Source: an uncultured Bacteroidales bacterium (lineage in GTDB: Bacteria; Bacteroidota; Bacteroidia; Bacteroidales; Paludibacteraceae). Taken from it: DNA of 64,000 nucleotides. Made by a program: the position numbers and the translations under genes. The notes under the pieces were generated by a model that was given only the letters and a program-made list of their open reading frames with translations, did no database searches and was not told the DNA's origin. The stretch is taken from NCBI GenBank assembly GCA_946406195.1, contig CAMJJT010000002.1, forward strand, positions 122,670 to 186,669, given 5' to 3'. Of the stretch, positions 1 to 9,249 are shown piece after piece (position 1 is the stretch's first letter; every line of letters begins with the position of its first letter).

Positions 1-1
1 A

Positions 2-916
2 CAGAAGAGTTTCGGTTTGCAGCCTGTAGAGCGTCAACTCATCTTCGGTCTCACACATGCAACTGCTGCCGGTACACTTGCTATCGTCACGGTAGGTTAT
101 GAAACGGGGATTTTTGGTCCTGAGATTCTCAATGCGTCCATCCTGATGATCCTTGTGCTGTGCACCTCCGCTTCGTTTGTCACCGAGTACGCCGCCAAAC
201 AGTTAGCCCTTCAAGAAGCAGCGCGGTTAGAGGCAGATAAAGCCGATAACTCATGGCTCATGATGACGGTTGCAGAGAACCGGCACTACGAACTCAAAGA
301 GTTAAGTGAGCTCAGCGAACTAAACGAACCGGAGTTCACTTCGGAGAGCGACTGGAGCGAAGCCATGAACCTCATCAATCGTCAGAGCAAAGCAGCGCTT
401 ATCTATCATCCGCATCAACCCCTCAATACGATTTCGCGTATATTAGTGGCAGTACCGCGATACGCTGAGAAAGAGCATGATTTCATTTCCTGTTTTGGTC
501 TGATACGTCGTCTCAGCAGCCAGTTAGGAGCAAAAGTGGTTTTCTTTACGAACGAGGAGACCCAACAAGTTCTGCAAGCTTTCTGTCGCCGCAAAGGCAA
601 GTACTTACGCGCCTCTTATCGCGAAATGGAAGACTGGGAGGACGCCTTGATGATGGCGAAACAGATGACACCGGACGACCTGATCATCATGATCAATGCA
701 CGTCCTTCTACCCCATCCTATAACCCGCTCTTTGAACAAGTACCGGATATGTTGTCGCGTTTCTTCAGCGACCATAGTTATATGCTCGTTTATCCGGAAC
801 AAGAGACCGGAAACGCGATCCCCGACCTGCTGACCGGAGACGCTACACAAGCCAGTCGCACATGGAAAATCGTTAGTGCATTGAAGCGTTGGGCCTTATC
901 TTTTCAACAAAGATAA
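2..916 (+). CDS. C-terminal part of a CPA2-type cation:proton antiporter (5' end outside window)
   Basis: The reading frame is open from the first base, so the gene starts upstream of the window. The first ~60 residues visible hold a hydrophobic membrane segment with FGLTHATAAGTLAIVTVG, typical of the last helices of Na+/H+ or K+/H+ antiporters of the CPA2 (KefB/NapA-like) family in Bacteroidota. About 230 cytoplasmic residues follow, with a pattern like a universal-stress-protein fold (ISRILVAVPRYAEKEHDF, then VVFFTNEETQQVL). The likely role is exchange of monovalent cations for protons across the inner membrane, with the soluble tail regulatory. Its 3' end overlaps the convergent exosortase-like gene by 44 bp. 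Ion specificity cannot be read from this fragment. Confidence 0.75.
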   Translation, partial: QKSFGLQPVERQLIFGLTHATAAGTLAIVTVGYETGIFGPEILNASILMILVLCTSASFVTEYAAKQLALQEAARLEADKADNSWLMMTVAENRHYELKELSELSELNEPEFTSESDWSEAMNLINRQSKAALIYHPHQPLNTISRILVAVPRYAEKEHDFISCFGLIRRLSSQLGAKVVFFTNEETQQVLQAFCRRKGKYLRASYREMEDWEDALMMAKQMTPDDLIIMINARPSTPSYNPLFEQVPDMLSRFFSDHSYMLVYPEQETGNAIPDLLTGDATQASRTWKIVSALKRWALSFQQR

Positions 917-1490
917 CCCATAGCCCGAAGAGAATGGCATAGAAAAGGTACTTGAAGATATAATCATGCAACACCGTAAACCATTCCGGGTGAAACTCAA
1001 TAAAGAGGGAAATCAGGAATATACGTAGTATATTAAATCCGTAGCATACTACCCATCCCAACGGAATATACCATAGTTTATGCCCCCATCCGCCGCGTAC
1101 GGTAAGGATCAGACACATCCAGATAAAACTCTGCTTTAAGCCCGAACAACCCCAGATAATAGTGGTACCACTACCCGATTCAAAACGGATAGTGTGCTCT
1201 CCTACCATATACACCGTGTCGCGAAATAGCGAAAGAAGCCAATACACAGCCGAAGCGATGTGACACGCCATGAACTCAAAAGGCACCGTGACATCCAGAC
1301 CGAACCACGTAACCATCTCTCCGTCTTCATCGCCCGTGAACGTGAACTTCCAGAAATAGTTCGCCACCAAAAGCGTCACCATAAAGATGATGATATCCCA
1401 ATATGGCCGGATTTGAGATTTGAGATTTCTTATCTTCCTCCGGTCGAACGATCTGCTTCGCCGTATGGAGATTAGAGATTTGAGTTCCAT
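873..1490 (-). CDS. Exosortase/archaeosortase family membrane protein
   Basis: A 205-residue multi-spanning membrane protein with the putative catalytic triad of exosortases: Cys115 in WGCSGLKQ, Arg156 in FNILRIFL and His175 in VLHDYIF. Exosortases are cysteine transpeptidase-like enzymes that cleave C-terminal sorting tails at the membrane. It is the last gene of a leftward operon (beta-CASP nuclease, tsaD, this gene), starting 3 bp after tsaD, and it overlaps the antiporter gene by 44 bp at its 3' end. Its N-terminal ~28 residues are basic and are encoded partly by an ATTTGAG heptamer repeat (about 1410-1430), so the true start could lie further in, near the first membrane helix (residue ~32). 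No protein here carries an obvious cognate tripartite tail. Confidence 0.8.
   Translation of the reverse strand: MELKSLISIRRSRSFDRRKIRNLKSQIRPYWDIIIFMVTLLVANYFWKFTFTGDEDGEMVTWFGLDVTVPFEFMACHIASAVYWLLSLFRDTVYMVGEHTIRFESGSGTTIIWGCSGLKQSFIWMCLILTVRGGWGHKLWYIPLGWVVCYGFNILRIFLISLFIEFHPEWFTVLHDYIFKYLFYAILFGLWVIFVEKIRPNASMH
1409..1432 (-). repeat. In-frame heptamer repeat in the exosortase-like gene
   Basis: Three consecutive copies of the 7-mer ATTTGAG (plus-strand reading) lie inside the N-terminal coding region and encode the RNLKSQIRP stretch. The same repeat recurs in spacers at about 30540 and 47258. Confidence 0.7.
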
Positions 1491-1493
1491 TCC

Positions 1494-2570
1494 TTATATC
1501 TTCGTTTTGGCAAACGGCACTTCGTCTATCGCGCAGAAGTCTTGGTCTAAATACTTGAAATACCCTGCCTGACAAATCATTGCGGCATTGTCGGTAGTAA
1601 AACTGAATGGCGGAATAAAGACCGTCCAATGATATTTCTTACCGTAATCGATAAATGCCTGCCGCAGGGCACTATTGGCACTCACGCCTCCAGCTACAGC
1701 TACTTGATTGATTCCCAAATCCTTAGCCGCTTTCTTGAGTTTGCGCATCAAGATATCCACTACGGTAGCTTGCAGACTCGCACACATGTCTTCGCGTAAG
1801 TTCGGAATCTGCTCCGCCAAGGCATCGACACTCTCCACGTTGTGCGCTTTGAGCAGATCACGAAGCGTATAAAGGAAAGAGGTCTTCAGTCCTGAGAAAG
1901 AGTAATCATATCCGGCGATATTGGGTTTGGCGAACGGATACTTGGTAGCGTCGCCAAGCTTGGCCAGTTTGTCAATCCATGGACCGCCCGGATACGGAAG
2001 ACCCAGCACTTTGGCACATTTATCGAAAGCCTCCCCTGCAGCATCGTCAATCGTCTGACCGATAATCTCAAAATGCGGCATATGGGTCTCCTTTATACCT
2101 TGTACTTCGTCCCTTTGTACCTTAATGATTTGGCTGTTTCCTCCGCTGACAAGCAGACAGAGGAACGGATAAGTGGGATGCGGCAGACCTGTCCCATCCT
2201 CCACAAAATGCGCCATGACATGTCCCTGCAAATGGTTCACATCAATAATCGGCACATTTAGCGCCAACGCCAACCCTTTCGCAAACGACGTACCGACGAG
2301 CAACGAGCCTAAGAGACCGGGACCACGGGTAAAAGCAATGGCAGAAATATCGTTTTTGGTAACTCCTGCACGCTTGAGCGCGGTATCCACCACCGGCAAA
2401 ATATTCAACTGATGAGCACGGCTCGCCAATTCCGGTACCACACCTCCGTACTCCTCATGCACTTTCTGGCTCGCTATCACATTACTGCGTAGCACTCCAT
2501 CCACGATGACCGCAGACGAGGTGTCATCGCAACTCGATTCGATAGCCAATATAACGACTGGTTTTTCCAT
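1494..2570 (-). CDS. tsaD: tRNA N6-adenosine threonylcarbamoyltransferase TsaD
   Basis: A 358-residue member of the TsaD/Kae1/Qri7 family, which transfers the threonylcarbamoyl group to A37 of ANN-decoding tRNAs together with TsaB and TsaE. Seen: the N-terminal ESSCDDTS signature, the metal-binding HLQGH (His113, His117), VSGGNSQ and GQTIDDAAGEAFDK. Length is normal for the family. An unusual stretch, IIKVQRDEVQGIKET (about residues 148-162), is encoded by TACAAAG-type heptamer repeats and sits where other TsaD proteins have a short loop. The gene is 2 bp downstream of the beta-CASP nuclease gene and 3 bp upstream of the exosortase-like gene, so it is probably cotranscribed with both. Confidence 0.95.
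   Translation of the reverse strand: MEKPVVILAIESSCDDTSSAVIVDGVLRSNVIASQKVHEEYGGVVPELASRAHQLNILPVVDTALKRAGVTKNDISAIAFTRGPGLLGSLLVGTSFAKGLALALNVPIIDVNHLQGHVMAHFVEDGTGLPHPTYPFLCLLVSGGNSQIIKVQRDEVQGIKETHMPHFEIIGQTIDDAAGEAFDKCAKVLGLPYPGGPWIDKLAKLGDATKYPFAKPNIAGYDYSFSGLKTSFLYTLRDLLKAHNVESVDALAEQIPNLREDMCASLQATVVDILMRKLKKAAKDLGINQVAVAGGVSANSALRQAFIDYGKKYHWTVFIPPFSFTTDNAAMICQAGYFKYLDQDFCAIDEVPFAKTKI
2095..2125 (-). repeat. In-frame TACAAAG-type heptamer repeat in tsaD
   Basis: Degenerate 7-bp units (TACAAAG, GACGAAG, TACAAGG on the minus strand) encode the KVQRDEVQGIK loop. Related units lie in rsgA, recN and the subtilase gene. Confidence 0.65.
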
Positions 2571-2572
2571 AT

Positions 2573-4033
2573 TTATAATTCTACTGTTTCGCCTTTCTCA
2601 GGCACCTCTATATTCTTGAATTCCGCCTCATGCAGATGTCCCTTGTAAGCCTCAGCTGCATTCTCGTCCCCATGTACTACGAATACGCGCTTAACTTTAT
2701 CAACGGAAAGACTTCGCGTCAGATAATCAATCATTTCCTTATAATCGCCATGCCCGGAGAAACCTTCTATTTTCGTAATCTGCGCTTTGATCTTCCGATC
2801 TAAACCGAAGATGGATATCCATTGAAGTCCGGGTTGCTGAATGCGTGCGCCTAAAGTGGTAGGTTCGCAATATCCGACAATCAGGATGGTACAACGCGGA
2901 TCAGATATATGGTTCGCCACATGATGCTTGATACGTCCCGCCTCCAACATGCCCGAAGCAGAGATGATGATACAGGGTTCATCCTTATGGTTCAAGGCTT
3001 TCGATTCGCGGATATCCGTGATATAACGCAGCGTGTTAAACCCAAACGGATCCGGATCAAACTGCATCGTGTCCCGTACTTCATCGCTCAAATCATCCGG
3101 ATACATGCGGAAGATCTGGGTGGCGTTTGTACTCATCGGACTATCTACATACACCGGTATATGGGGCAAACGACCGTCGTTATACAACTGGTTGAGCACA
3201 TATACAATCTCCTGCGTACGACCGACGGAGAACGAAGGAATCAACAACTGCCCTTTGCGATACACGCACGTATCTTCCACAACGCCCAAGAGCTGCTCTT
3301 CCGTCACTTCGGCTTCGTCATGCAAACGGTCTCCGTACGTCGATTCACAAATCAGATAATCGCATTGCGGGAACAGTTGAGGCGGCGGAAGAATATGGCA
3401 ATATTTCCGTCCTATATCCCCTGTATAGGTCAATCTTTTCCATCGTTTCGGATCCGCCTCCACTCCGCTCATTCTCTCATCTTTCTCGTAGATCTCCAGA
3501 CTGCAGATCGCGCCGCCTAACATATGTCCAGAATTGGTAAAGGTCAGCAGCACATCGTCGAACAACCTGAAACGGCGGTCGTAACTGTAGGTCACAAAAT
3601 GCTTCATCGCTTTGTTCACATCCTGCTGGGTATAAAGCGGCTCAATCTTATATTTCTTTCCCTTCTCTTTATGGGGGTTCTGCTTGTCTATTTTCTTGTT
3701 ATAGGTACGCACATCCTGCTCTTGGATAAACGCAGTATCGGTAAGCATCAGAGCGCATAGATCGCGGGTGGCGGGAGTGCAGTAAATATCCCCCTTGAAG
3801 CCCATCTTGACGATATAAGGAATCAGACCCGAATGGTCAATATGCGCGTGGCTCAACACCACACAATCCAACTGAGCGGGATCAAAGCCCAAGTCTCTAT
3901 TCGCGGCGTCGGTCTCCATCCCTTTACCCTGATACATACCGCAATCCAATAAGATAGTGTGCCCCGAATCGGTGGTGATCAGATGCTTACTACCTGTTAC
4001 TTCGCGCGCAGCGCCTAAAAATTGTATCTTCAT
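2573..4033 (-). CDS. Metallo-beta-lactamase/beta-CASP family RNA nuclease
   Basis: A 486-residue cytoplasmic Zn-dependent nuclease of the CPSF73/YSH1-like beta-CASP family. Seen: the metallo-beta-lactamase motif SHAHIDHSG (residues 61-69), further metal-site motifs (TYTGDIGR, NSGHMLGG), the beta-CASP insertion (about 240-390, including PVYVDSPM and IIISASGMLEAGRIKHH) and the C-terminal RMMBL block (GFSGHGDYKEM, then FVVHGDENAA). Members process or degrade RNA; the substrate cannot be told here. It is the first gene of the leftward operon with tsaD and is preceded 23 bp upstream by a good promoter. Confidence 0.9.
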   Translation of the reverse strand: MKIQFLGAAREVTGSKHLITTDSGHTILLDCGMYQGKGMETDAANRDLGFDPAQLDCVVLSHAHIDHSGLIPYIVKMGFKGDIYCTPATRDLCALMLTDTAFIQEQDVRTYNKKIDKQNPHKEKGKKYKIEPLYTQQDVNKAMKHFVTYSYDRRFRLFDDVLLTFTNSGHMLGGAICSLEIYEKDERMSGVEADPKRWKRLTYTGDIGRKYCHILPPPQLFPQCDYLICESTYGDRLHDEAEVTEEQLLGVVEDTCVYRKGQLLIPSFSVGRTQEIVYVLNQLYNDGRLPHIPVYVDSPMSTNATQIFRMYPDDLSDEVRDTMQFDPDPFGFNTLRYITDIRESKALNHKDEPCIIISASGMLEAGRIKHHVANHISDPRCTILIVGYCEPTTLGARIQQPGLQWISIFGLDRKIKAQITKIEGFSGHGDYKEMIDYLTRSLSVDKVKRVFVVHGDENAAEAYKGHLHEAEFKNIEVPEKGETVEL

Positions 4034-4055
4034 GGCTCATCCGAATTTAGTGCTG

Positions 4056-4086
4056 CAAAATTACAACTTTTTTTTTATATACGCAA
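4056..4086 (-). promoter_or_regulatory. Promoter of the beta-CASP nuclease-tsaD-exosortase operon
   Basis: Minus strand: -33 TTG (4084-4086), 20-nt spacer, -7 TAATTTTG (4056-4063). The box ends 22 bp before the start codon. Confidence 0.75.
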
Positions 4087-4124
4087 GCGTAGGCGTACTT
4101 TTTTTGAAAAAATCGCGCGCTTAC

Positions 4125-4155
4125 TTGTGTATATGAAATATTTTTTGTAACTTTG
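4125..4155 (+). promoter_or_regulatory. Promoter for the 4202 gene and probably waaA
   Basis: TTG (4125-4127), 20-nt spacer, TAACTTTG (4148-4155), followed by the frequent start-site sequence CAGCCG. It is divergent from the nuclease promoter and about 45 bp upstream of the ATG at 4202. Confidence 0.75.
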
Positions 4156-4201
4156 CAGCCGATTTAAACAATTTGTATTTATTCATCTAATTATTACACG
4201 T

Positions 4202-4699
4202 ATGAAGAAGATTTTTACGCTTTGCGTGGCTGCAATGACGGCCGTAACAATGATGGCGGCTAACTATCAGTACAGTTTGGGTCTCGTAGGAGGTCTGGGT
4301 CTCGGTGTTCAGTTCAAAGACATGGTCTCTGAGCATTTCACGATCATCGATGAGTTCGGTTATTTCACCTGTGATGCCGGCAGTATGGGCGGCTACAACG
4401 GTGCGATCGACAACCTCGTTTTGGCTTATCAAGGCAAAGCAGCGGAGGGTCAAGGTATTCTGTTGGACTACTATGTCGGCGGTCAGGTCAAAGTGGGATG
4501 GGGCCGTGGTAACTGCGGTGTGCTCGGTTGTGGTGCGGCAGCAGGTATCGAGGCATGTATGAAGAATGCGCCGATCGCTTTCTCGTTTGACTTCCGTCCG
4601 GGCTATGCATGTACCTTGATGGGTATTGCCGGTATGGGTGTAATGGCGAGTCACCTCTTCGATTATTCGTTCAACCTTGGCGTTCGCTATAAGTTCTAA
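4202..4699 (+). CDS. Small secreted, outer-membrane-barrel-like protein of unknown function
   Basis: A 165-residue protein with a clear signal peptide (MKKIFTLCVAAMTAVTMMAA, cleavage after AMA/A-like residues near 19-20). The mature part is glycine- and aromatic-rich with alternating hydrophobic stretches and ends in RYKF, the terminal aromatic residue usual for outer-membrane beta-barrels. This suggests a small 8-strand-type barrel of the OMP_b-brl kind, but no family was recognised with certainty. Four cysteines in the mature part (including GNCGVLGCG) are unusual for a barrel and may form disulfides. It has its own promoter, and waaA starts on the base after its stop codon, so the two are probably cotranscribed. 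Confidence 0.7.
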   Translation: MKKIFTLCVAAMTAVTMMAANYQYSLGLVGGLGLGVQFKDMVSEHFTIIDEFGYFTCDAGSMGGYNGAIDNLVLAYQGKAAEGQGILLDYYVGGQVKVGWGRGNCGVLGCGAAAGIEACMKNAPIAFSFDFRPGYACTLMGIAGMGVMASHLFDYSFNLGVRYKF

Positions 4700-5935
4700 G
4701 TGCACTTCTATTTTCTCTGCATACGGATAGCGGCGTTGCTGGGCCATAAGAAGGCTCAGCAGTTGGTTCGTGGGCAACGGGAGACGATCTCCAAGCTCAA
4801 AGAGCAAAGTGCAACGTTAAAATCTCCTATCTGGTTTCACGCCGCTTCGGTAGGTGAGTTTGAGCAAGCTCGTCCGCTTATTGAGCGGCTTCGTCGGGAG
4901 CGTCCGGAGCAGCAGATTGTAGTGACGTTCTTCAGCCCTTCGGGCTATGAAGCGCGTAAGTCATACCCACATGCCGACGGGATCTATTACCTGCCCTTCG
5001 CTACGACTCGAAACGCCAAGCGTTTTCTGGAAGCGCTGCAACCGAAGATGGCTATCTTCGTCAAGTATGAGTTTTGGCCGGCTTACCTGCGCGAACTCAA
5101 TAAACGGAATATCCCCACCTATAGTATCTGTTCGATTTTCCGTCCTAAACAACTGTTCTTCCTTCCGTGGGGCAAGTTACATCTAAGATTACTCAAGTGC
5201 TTCACCCATCTGTACGTACAAGATCAAGCATCGCGGGTACTCTTGGCGAAACACGGCGTAGCGAACGTCTCTGTAGCTGGCGACACACGGTTCGACCGAA
5301 TGATGGAGCTTCGATCGGCGGCCACGAAAGATCTGACGCTTGTGTCGCATTTTGCCCAAGGCGCACAACGCGTCATCGTGGCAGGCAGCACATGGCCCAA
5401 AGATGAGACATTGTTGGCGCAGTTCATGCAGACAGACCCCTCATCCAAACTGATCCTTGTGCCCCATGAGATAGACCCGAAGCATATGCATTTTATTTTC
5501 CGATTGTTCCAAGGACGGATGGTTCGCTACTCCGCCGTGAGTGCGATGACAGATGAGATCAGCCGGCGAAATATCCTGCAGCAAGCCACTATCCTGCTTG
5601 TTGATACGATAGGGCTGCTCTCCTCTATTTACCGCTTCGGGCAAGTGGCGTATATAGGCGGCGGATTCGGCGTCGGGATCCATAACACGATTGAGGCGGC
5701 TGCATATGGCATGCCCGTTGTTTTCGGTCCTAACTACAGCCATTTCCGCGAGGCACAAGGGCTGATTGATGCAAGCGCTGCACGGAGCATCAAGAACTAC
5801 AGCGAGTTGGAGGCGGCGCTTACTACCGCTCTCGAGCAACACGAACTCCTTGGCGCAAAAGCAGCTGAATATGTGCAGAGTGAGTTAGGGGCAACAGAGA
5901 AAATTTATAACGATATTTTCAATCGTCAATCGTAA
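4700..5935 (+). CDS. waaA: 3-deoxy-D-manno-octulosonic acid transferase (Kdo transferase)
   Basis: A 411-residue WaaA/KdtA glycosyltransferase that adds Kdo to lipid IVA at the inner face of the cytoplasmic membrane. Seen: an N-terminal hydrophobic anchor, the acceptor-site motif [16 protein letters not shown] with the catalytic Glu of [19 protein letters not shown], the GSTWPKDE loop and the C-terminal donor-site motif [21 protein letters not shown]. The proposed start is GTG at 4700, directly after the TAA of the upstream gene; no better start lies before the conserved region. hisS follows after 16 bp. Confidence 0.93.
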   Translation: MHFYFLCIRIAALLGHKKAQQLVRGQRETISKLKEQSATLKSPIWFHAASVGEFEQARPLIERLRRERPEQQIVVTFFSPSGYEARKSYPHADGIYYLPFATTRNAKRFLEALQPKMAIFVKYEFWPAYLRELNKRNIPTYSICSIFRPKQLFFLPWGKLHLRLLKCFTHLYVQDQASRVLLAKHGVANVSVAGDTRFDRMMELRSAATKDLTLVSHFAQGAQRVIVAGSTWPKDETLLAQFMQTDPSSKLILVPHEIDPKHMHFIFRLFQGRMVRYSAVSAMTDEISRRNILQQATILLVDTIGLLSSIYRFGQVAYIGGGFGVGIHNTIEAAAYGMPVVFGPNYSHFREAQGLIDASAARSIKNYSELEAALTTALEQHELLGAKAAEYVQSELGATEKIYNDIFNRQS

Positions 5936-5951
5936 AATCGTCAATATTATT

Positions 5952-7265
5952 ATGGCACAAAAACCAAGTATTCCAAAAGGCACGCGTGACTTCGGACAAA
6001 TAGAGATGGCGCGCCGCAATTATATCTTTAACACCATCAAATCGGTCTTCAGTCTGTATGGTTTTCAACAGATTGAGACGCCTGCGATGGAGAATCTCTC
6101 TACGCTAATGGGTAAATACGGCGAGGAAGGCGACAAACTGCTTTTCCTTATTCAGAACAGCGGAGAGAAAGCGGCGTTAGCGCCGGAGAAAGGGCTGAGG
6201 TATGACCTCACCGTTCCTTTTGCGCGTTATGTGGTACAACACCGTGAAGAGATCTCTTTTCCATTCAAGCGTTTCCAGATCCAGCCCGTTTGGCGTGCTG
6301 ACCGTCCGCAGAAAGGGCGTTACCGCGAGTTCTATCAATGCGATGTGGATGTCATCGGTTCCGACAGCCTCATTGGCGAGTTGGAGCTCATCCAGATCGT
6401 GGAGGAGGTCTATCGCCGTTTGGGTATCCGTGTCTGCCTGCATATCAATAACCGTAAGATCCTTGCCGGCATCGCTGAAGTCATCGGTGCGCCGGACAAG
6501 ATCGTAGATATCACGGTAGCGATTGACAAGTTGGACAAAATCGGCGTAGAGGCGGTAAATGAAGAACTCAAGGAACGCGGTTTGTCATATGAAGCGGTAG
6601 CTGCATTGCAACCTCTGCTCAACCTCAGCGGAACCTCTGCCGAAAAGTTGGAGGCACTCAAAGACATTTTAGCAAACAGCGAGATTGGTTTGAAAGGTGT
6701 TGCGGAGATGGAAGAGGTGTTCGATTTGATTGAAGCAACAGGCGTGAAACTGAATATCGAATTGGATCTTTGTCTTGCGCGCGGACTGAATTACTACACG
6801 GGTGCTATCTTTGAGGTCAAGGCGCTAGATGCACAAATCGGTTCGATCACCGGCGGCGGTAGGTATGACAACTTAACCGGAATCTTCGGTTTGCCGGGTG
6901 TGTCGGGCGTAGGGATCTCCTTTGGCGCCGACCGCATCTACGATGTATTGACCGAGCTGGATTTATTCCCGAAGGAGTTGCTTTCTGCAACACAAGCACT
7001 CTTCGCAACCTTCGGCAACGAAGAATTATATTATGCGCTGCGTTGGGCAAAAGAACTCCGGGCGCAGAATATCGCGGTGGAAGTTTATCCGGAACCGACC
7101 AAGATGAAGAAACAGATGGGCTACGCCGATGCCAAGCAGATCCCGTTTGTAGCGATCGTCGGCGGAGACGAAATGGCGCAGAACAAAGTGATGCTCAAGA
7201 ACATGACCACCGGCGAGCAGAAGTTAGTGGAGTTAGAGGAATTAATACAATCAATAAATCGATAA
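5952..7265 (+). CDS. hisS: Histidine--tRNA ligase
   Basis: A 437-residue class II aminoacyl-tRNA synthetase charging tRNA-His. Seen: the N-terminal KGTRDF signature, class II motif 2 (FRPDRP-like [17 protein letters not shown]), the HisA motif [15 protein letters not shown], motif 3 region [11 protein letters not shown] with [11 protein letters not shown], and a C-terminal anticodon-binding domain (from about residue 335). Length is normal. It is 16 bp downstream of waaA and 32 bp upstream of the DUF1599 gene, so it is likely part of one rightward transcript. Confidence 0.96.
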   Translation: MAQKPSIPKGTRDFGQIEMARRNYIFNTIKSVFSLYGFQQIETPAMENLSTLMGKYGEEGDKLLFLIQNSGEKAALAPEKGLRYDLTVPFARYVVQHREEISFPFKRFQIQPVWRADRPQKGRYREFYQCDVDVIGSDSLIGELELIQIVEEVYRRLGIRVCLHINNRKILAGIAEVIGAPDKIVDITVAIDKLDKIGVEAVNEELKERGLSYEAVAALQPLLNLSGTSAEKLEALKDILANSEIGLKGVAEMEEVFDLIEATGVKLNIELDLCLARGLNYYTGAIFEVKALDAQIGSITGGGRYDNLTGIFGLPGVSGVGISFGADRIYDVLTELDLFPKELLSATQALFATFGNEELYYALRWAKELRAQNIAVEVYPEPTKMKKQMGYADAKQIPFVAIVGGDEMAQNKVMLKNMTTGEQKLVELEELIQSINR

Positions 7266-7297
7266 TTCGAAATATCGATACCTCGAAAACAGATACT

Positions 7298-7834
7298 ATG
7301 GCCAATACAGCACAACAGTTTGATGAAGTGACCGCCAAATGCCGCGAGGTCTTCATTGATAAGATGCAGGATTACGGTCCATCGTGGCGGATTTTCCGCT
7401 TACATGGAATAACGGACCAATTGTACATCAAAATATGTAACATCCGCCAACGTCAGGAGACAGGCGTGAGTTTGGTGGGCGACGAGATTGACAGCAATCT
7501 GCGCGCAGTGGTGAACTATGGCGTGATGGCGATTATCCAAGGTCGCAAAGGATATGCCGATGCAATAGACATGACCTCCGCAGAAGCTACTCGTTTATAC
7601 GACGAGGTGCTCAATGAAGCCAAAGAACTGATGCTCCGCAAGAACCACGACTACGGCGAGGCATGGCGTGAAATGTCGAAAGAAGGGATAGTGGATATGA
7701 TTCTCGCGAAGATCATTCGTATCAAGACCATCTTGGAGCATGGAGGCACCACGATTGCGTCCGAAGGAGTGGAAGGCAATTATTTCGACATCATCAACTA
7801 TGCTATATTCGATTTGATACACTATGATAATTGA
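7298..7834 (+). CDS. DUF1599 (nucleotide-modification-associated) family protein
   Basis: A 178-residue protein starting at ATG 7298 (MANTAQQFDEV); the frame extends upstream into hisS, but that part is a shadow. Two halves resemble each other: CREVFIDKMQDYGPSWRIF with IKICNIRQRQETG, and AKELMLRKNHDYGEAWREM with AKIIRIKTILEHGG. It is therefore an internal duplication of the DUF1599 unit. Related domains are linked to nucleotide modification systems by comparative genomics, but no reaction is established for these chromosomal Bacteroidales members. In Bacteroides the same gene also precedes the BT_3928-like gene and tpiA, as here. Confidence 0.85.
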   Translation: MANTAQQFDEVTAKCREVFIDKMQDYGPSWRIFRLHGITDQLYIKICNIRQRQETGVSLVGDEIDSNLRAVVNYGVMAIIQGRKGYADAIDMTSAEATRLYDEVLNEAKELMLRKNHDYGEAWREMSKEGIVDMILAKIIRIKTILEHGGTTIASEGVEGNYFDIINYAIFDLIHYDN

Positions 7835-7853
7835 TAATTGATAATTGATAATT
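7832..7853 (+). repeat. TTGATAA heptamer spacer repeat
   Basis: Three tandem TTGATAA units fill the spacer between the DUF1599 gene and the next gene; the first supplies the TGA stop codon. Confidence 0.8.
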
Positions 7854-7863
7854 GGGACGACTC

Positions 7864-8958
7864 ATGAACAAGACAAAACATATTATCGGTAGTTGCGCAC
7901 GGACCCTGTTAGCGCTGACTTTCCTCTTCTCCGGTTTGGTCAAAGCGGTCGATCCGCTCGGAACGGTCTATAAAATAGAGGATTATCTCAAAGCTTTCGG
8001 TGGCTTTTTCACCGAGTTACTGCCTTTGGCAGGAGTGGCTGCGGTTGGTCTCATCCTCGCGGAATGGTTGCTCGGTTGGGCGATGCTCCTGAATGTGCGC
8101 ACGAAAATAACGAGTTGGCTATCGTTGGTGTTTTATCTCATCATGACGCCCCTCACACTATGGATTGCGCTCACTAACCCGGTAACCGACTGCGGTTGTT
8201 TCGGCGATGCACTAGTTCTGACCAATTGGCAGACTTTCTGGAAGAATATCGTATTGCTCATCCTTGTGCTGCTTTTGCTCGTTTGCAAGAAAGCGATTCC
8301 GCAATTATGGTCCGCATGGATGGAACTATGCATCGTTCTTTTAGCGTTGATTTCGGGCGGCATCATCATGGGTTATTCATACACCCATCTGCCACCCTTG
8401 GATTTCCGTCCTTATAAAGTCGGCAATCACATCCCTACCCTGATGGAAGTGCCGGACGATGCAGAACCCGATGTCTATCAGACCACGCTCATCTATGCCA
8501 ATGAGGAAGGTGAAGAACGCGAGTTCACCTTGGAGAACTACCCAAAGAACGACCCCGAATGGACGTTTGTGGACCAGCGCTCCGTGCTCATTAAGAAAGG
8601 CTATGAGGCGCCTATCCATGATTTCGAGATATTGACCATGGATTTCGATGACATAACGTACGACATCCTTGAATCGGAAACGCCCGTTACGCTCATCACC
8701 ATGTATGATCTTAATAAATCGGACGTCTCGCAGCTGAGCAAAGTGGCGCAGATGGTGAATAGCGACCCCGATTGTTATATCCTCACGGGTTCCGGCGCAG
8801 AGGAAGTGGAAGAGATGGCAGAGGAGATAGGCGTAGAGCCGGAACGTTTCTGCTTCATCGACCCTGTGACGCTCAAAACGATCGTCCGTGCTAATCCCGG
8901 TATGTTCGTTGTTCAAAACGGTACAATCATCGCTAAGCACAATTTCCGCCAGTTGTAA
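7864..8958 (+). CDS. BT_3928-like membrane protein (DoxX/MauE-type) with periplasmic C-terminal domain
   Basis: Start ATG 7864 (MNKTKHIIG), 364 residues. Four hydrophobic segments in the first ~170 residues form a DoxX/MauE-like bundle containing TDCGCFGD, the CGCFG motif typical of MauE-like proteins that may act in periplasmic redox chemistry. The C-terminal ~190 residues are soluble and probably periplasmic, with a thioredoxin-like pattern (TLITMYDLNKSD, then NPGMFVVQNGTIIAKHNFRQL) but no CxxC. The domain order and the place before tpiA match the Bacteroides BT_3928 family. Function is not established. A hairpin terminator follows. Confidence 0.85.
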   Translation: MNKTKHIIGSCARTLLALTFLFSGLVKAVDPLGTVYKIEDYLKAFGGFFTELLPLAGVAAVGLILAEWLLGWAMLLNVRTKITSWLSLVFYLIMTPLTLWIALTNPVTDCGCFGDALVLTNWQTFWKNIVLLILVLLLLVCKKAIPQLWSAWMELCIVLLALISGGIIMGYSYTHLPPLDFRPYKVGNHIPTLMEVPDDAEPDVYQTTLIYANEEGEEREFTLENYPKNDPEWTFVDQRSVLIKKGYEAPIHDFEILTMDFDDITYDILESETPVTLITMYDLNKSDVSQLSKVAQMVNSDPDCYILTGSGAEEVEEMAEEIGVEPERFCFIDPVTLKTIVRANPGMFVVQNGTIIAKHNFRQL

Positions 8959-8965
8959 CCAAAAG

Positions 8966-8996
8966 AATCTGCATTTCAAATGAAGTGCAGATTTTT
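8966..8996 (+). terminator. Intrinsic terminator after the BT_3928-like gene
   Basis: A 12-bp stem (AATCTGCATTTC against GAAGTGCAGATT, one G-T pair) with AAAT loop is followed by a T run. It lies 8 bp after the stop codon and closes the rightward unit before the tpiA promoter. Confidence 0.85.
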
Positions 8997-9112
8997 GTAT
9001 ATACAAGTGAAACACGACACGCTGACGAGACGTCGTCGACCTATAATTAACTCCTCCTCCGCCTCAAAACGATACGAATAACTGACGTCTTCAAACAATT
9101 TCTGCAAATAAA

Positions 9113-9144
9113 TTTGCATATCTCATTTATTTTTTGTACCTTTG
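9113..9144 (+). promoter_or_regulatory. tpiA promoter
   Basis: TTTG (9113-9116), 20-nt spacer, TACCTTTG (9137-9144). The box overlaps an inverted repeat ACCTTTGC-AGCC-GCAAAGGT, and the leader to the ATG at 9250 is about 100 nt. Confidence 0.8.
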
Positions 9145-9249
9145 CAGCCGCAAAGGTGTTTGGGATGATTAAGAAGAGAGGCTAAAGGATCCTAACACGT
9201 TGATAAATACTTGATAAACAGAAATATATAAATTAAAACATATACTACA

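Noticed and set aside
7043..7297. N-terminal extension of the DUF1599 protein into hisS
   Set aside because: It overlaps the conserved hisS end in another frame; ATG 7298 begins the conserved domain.
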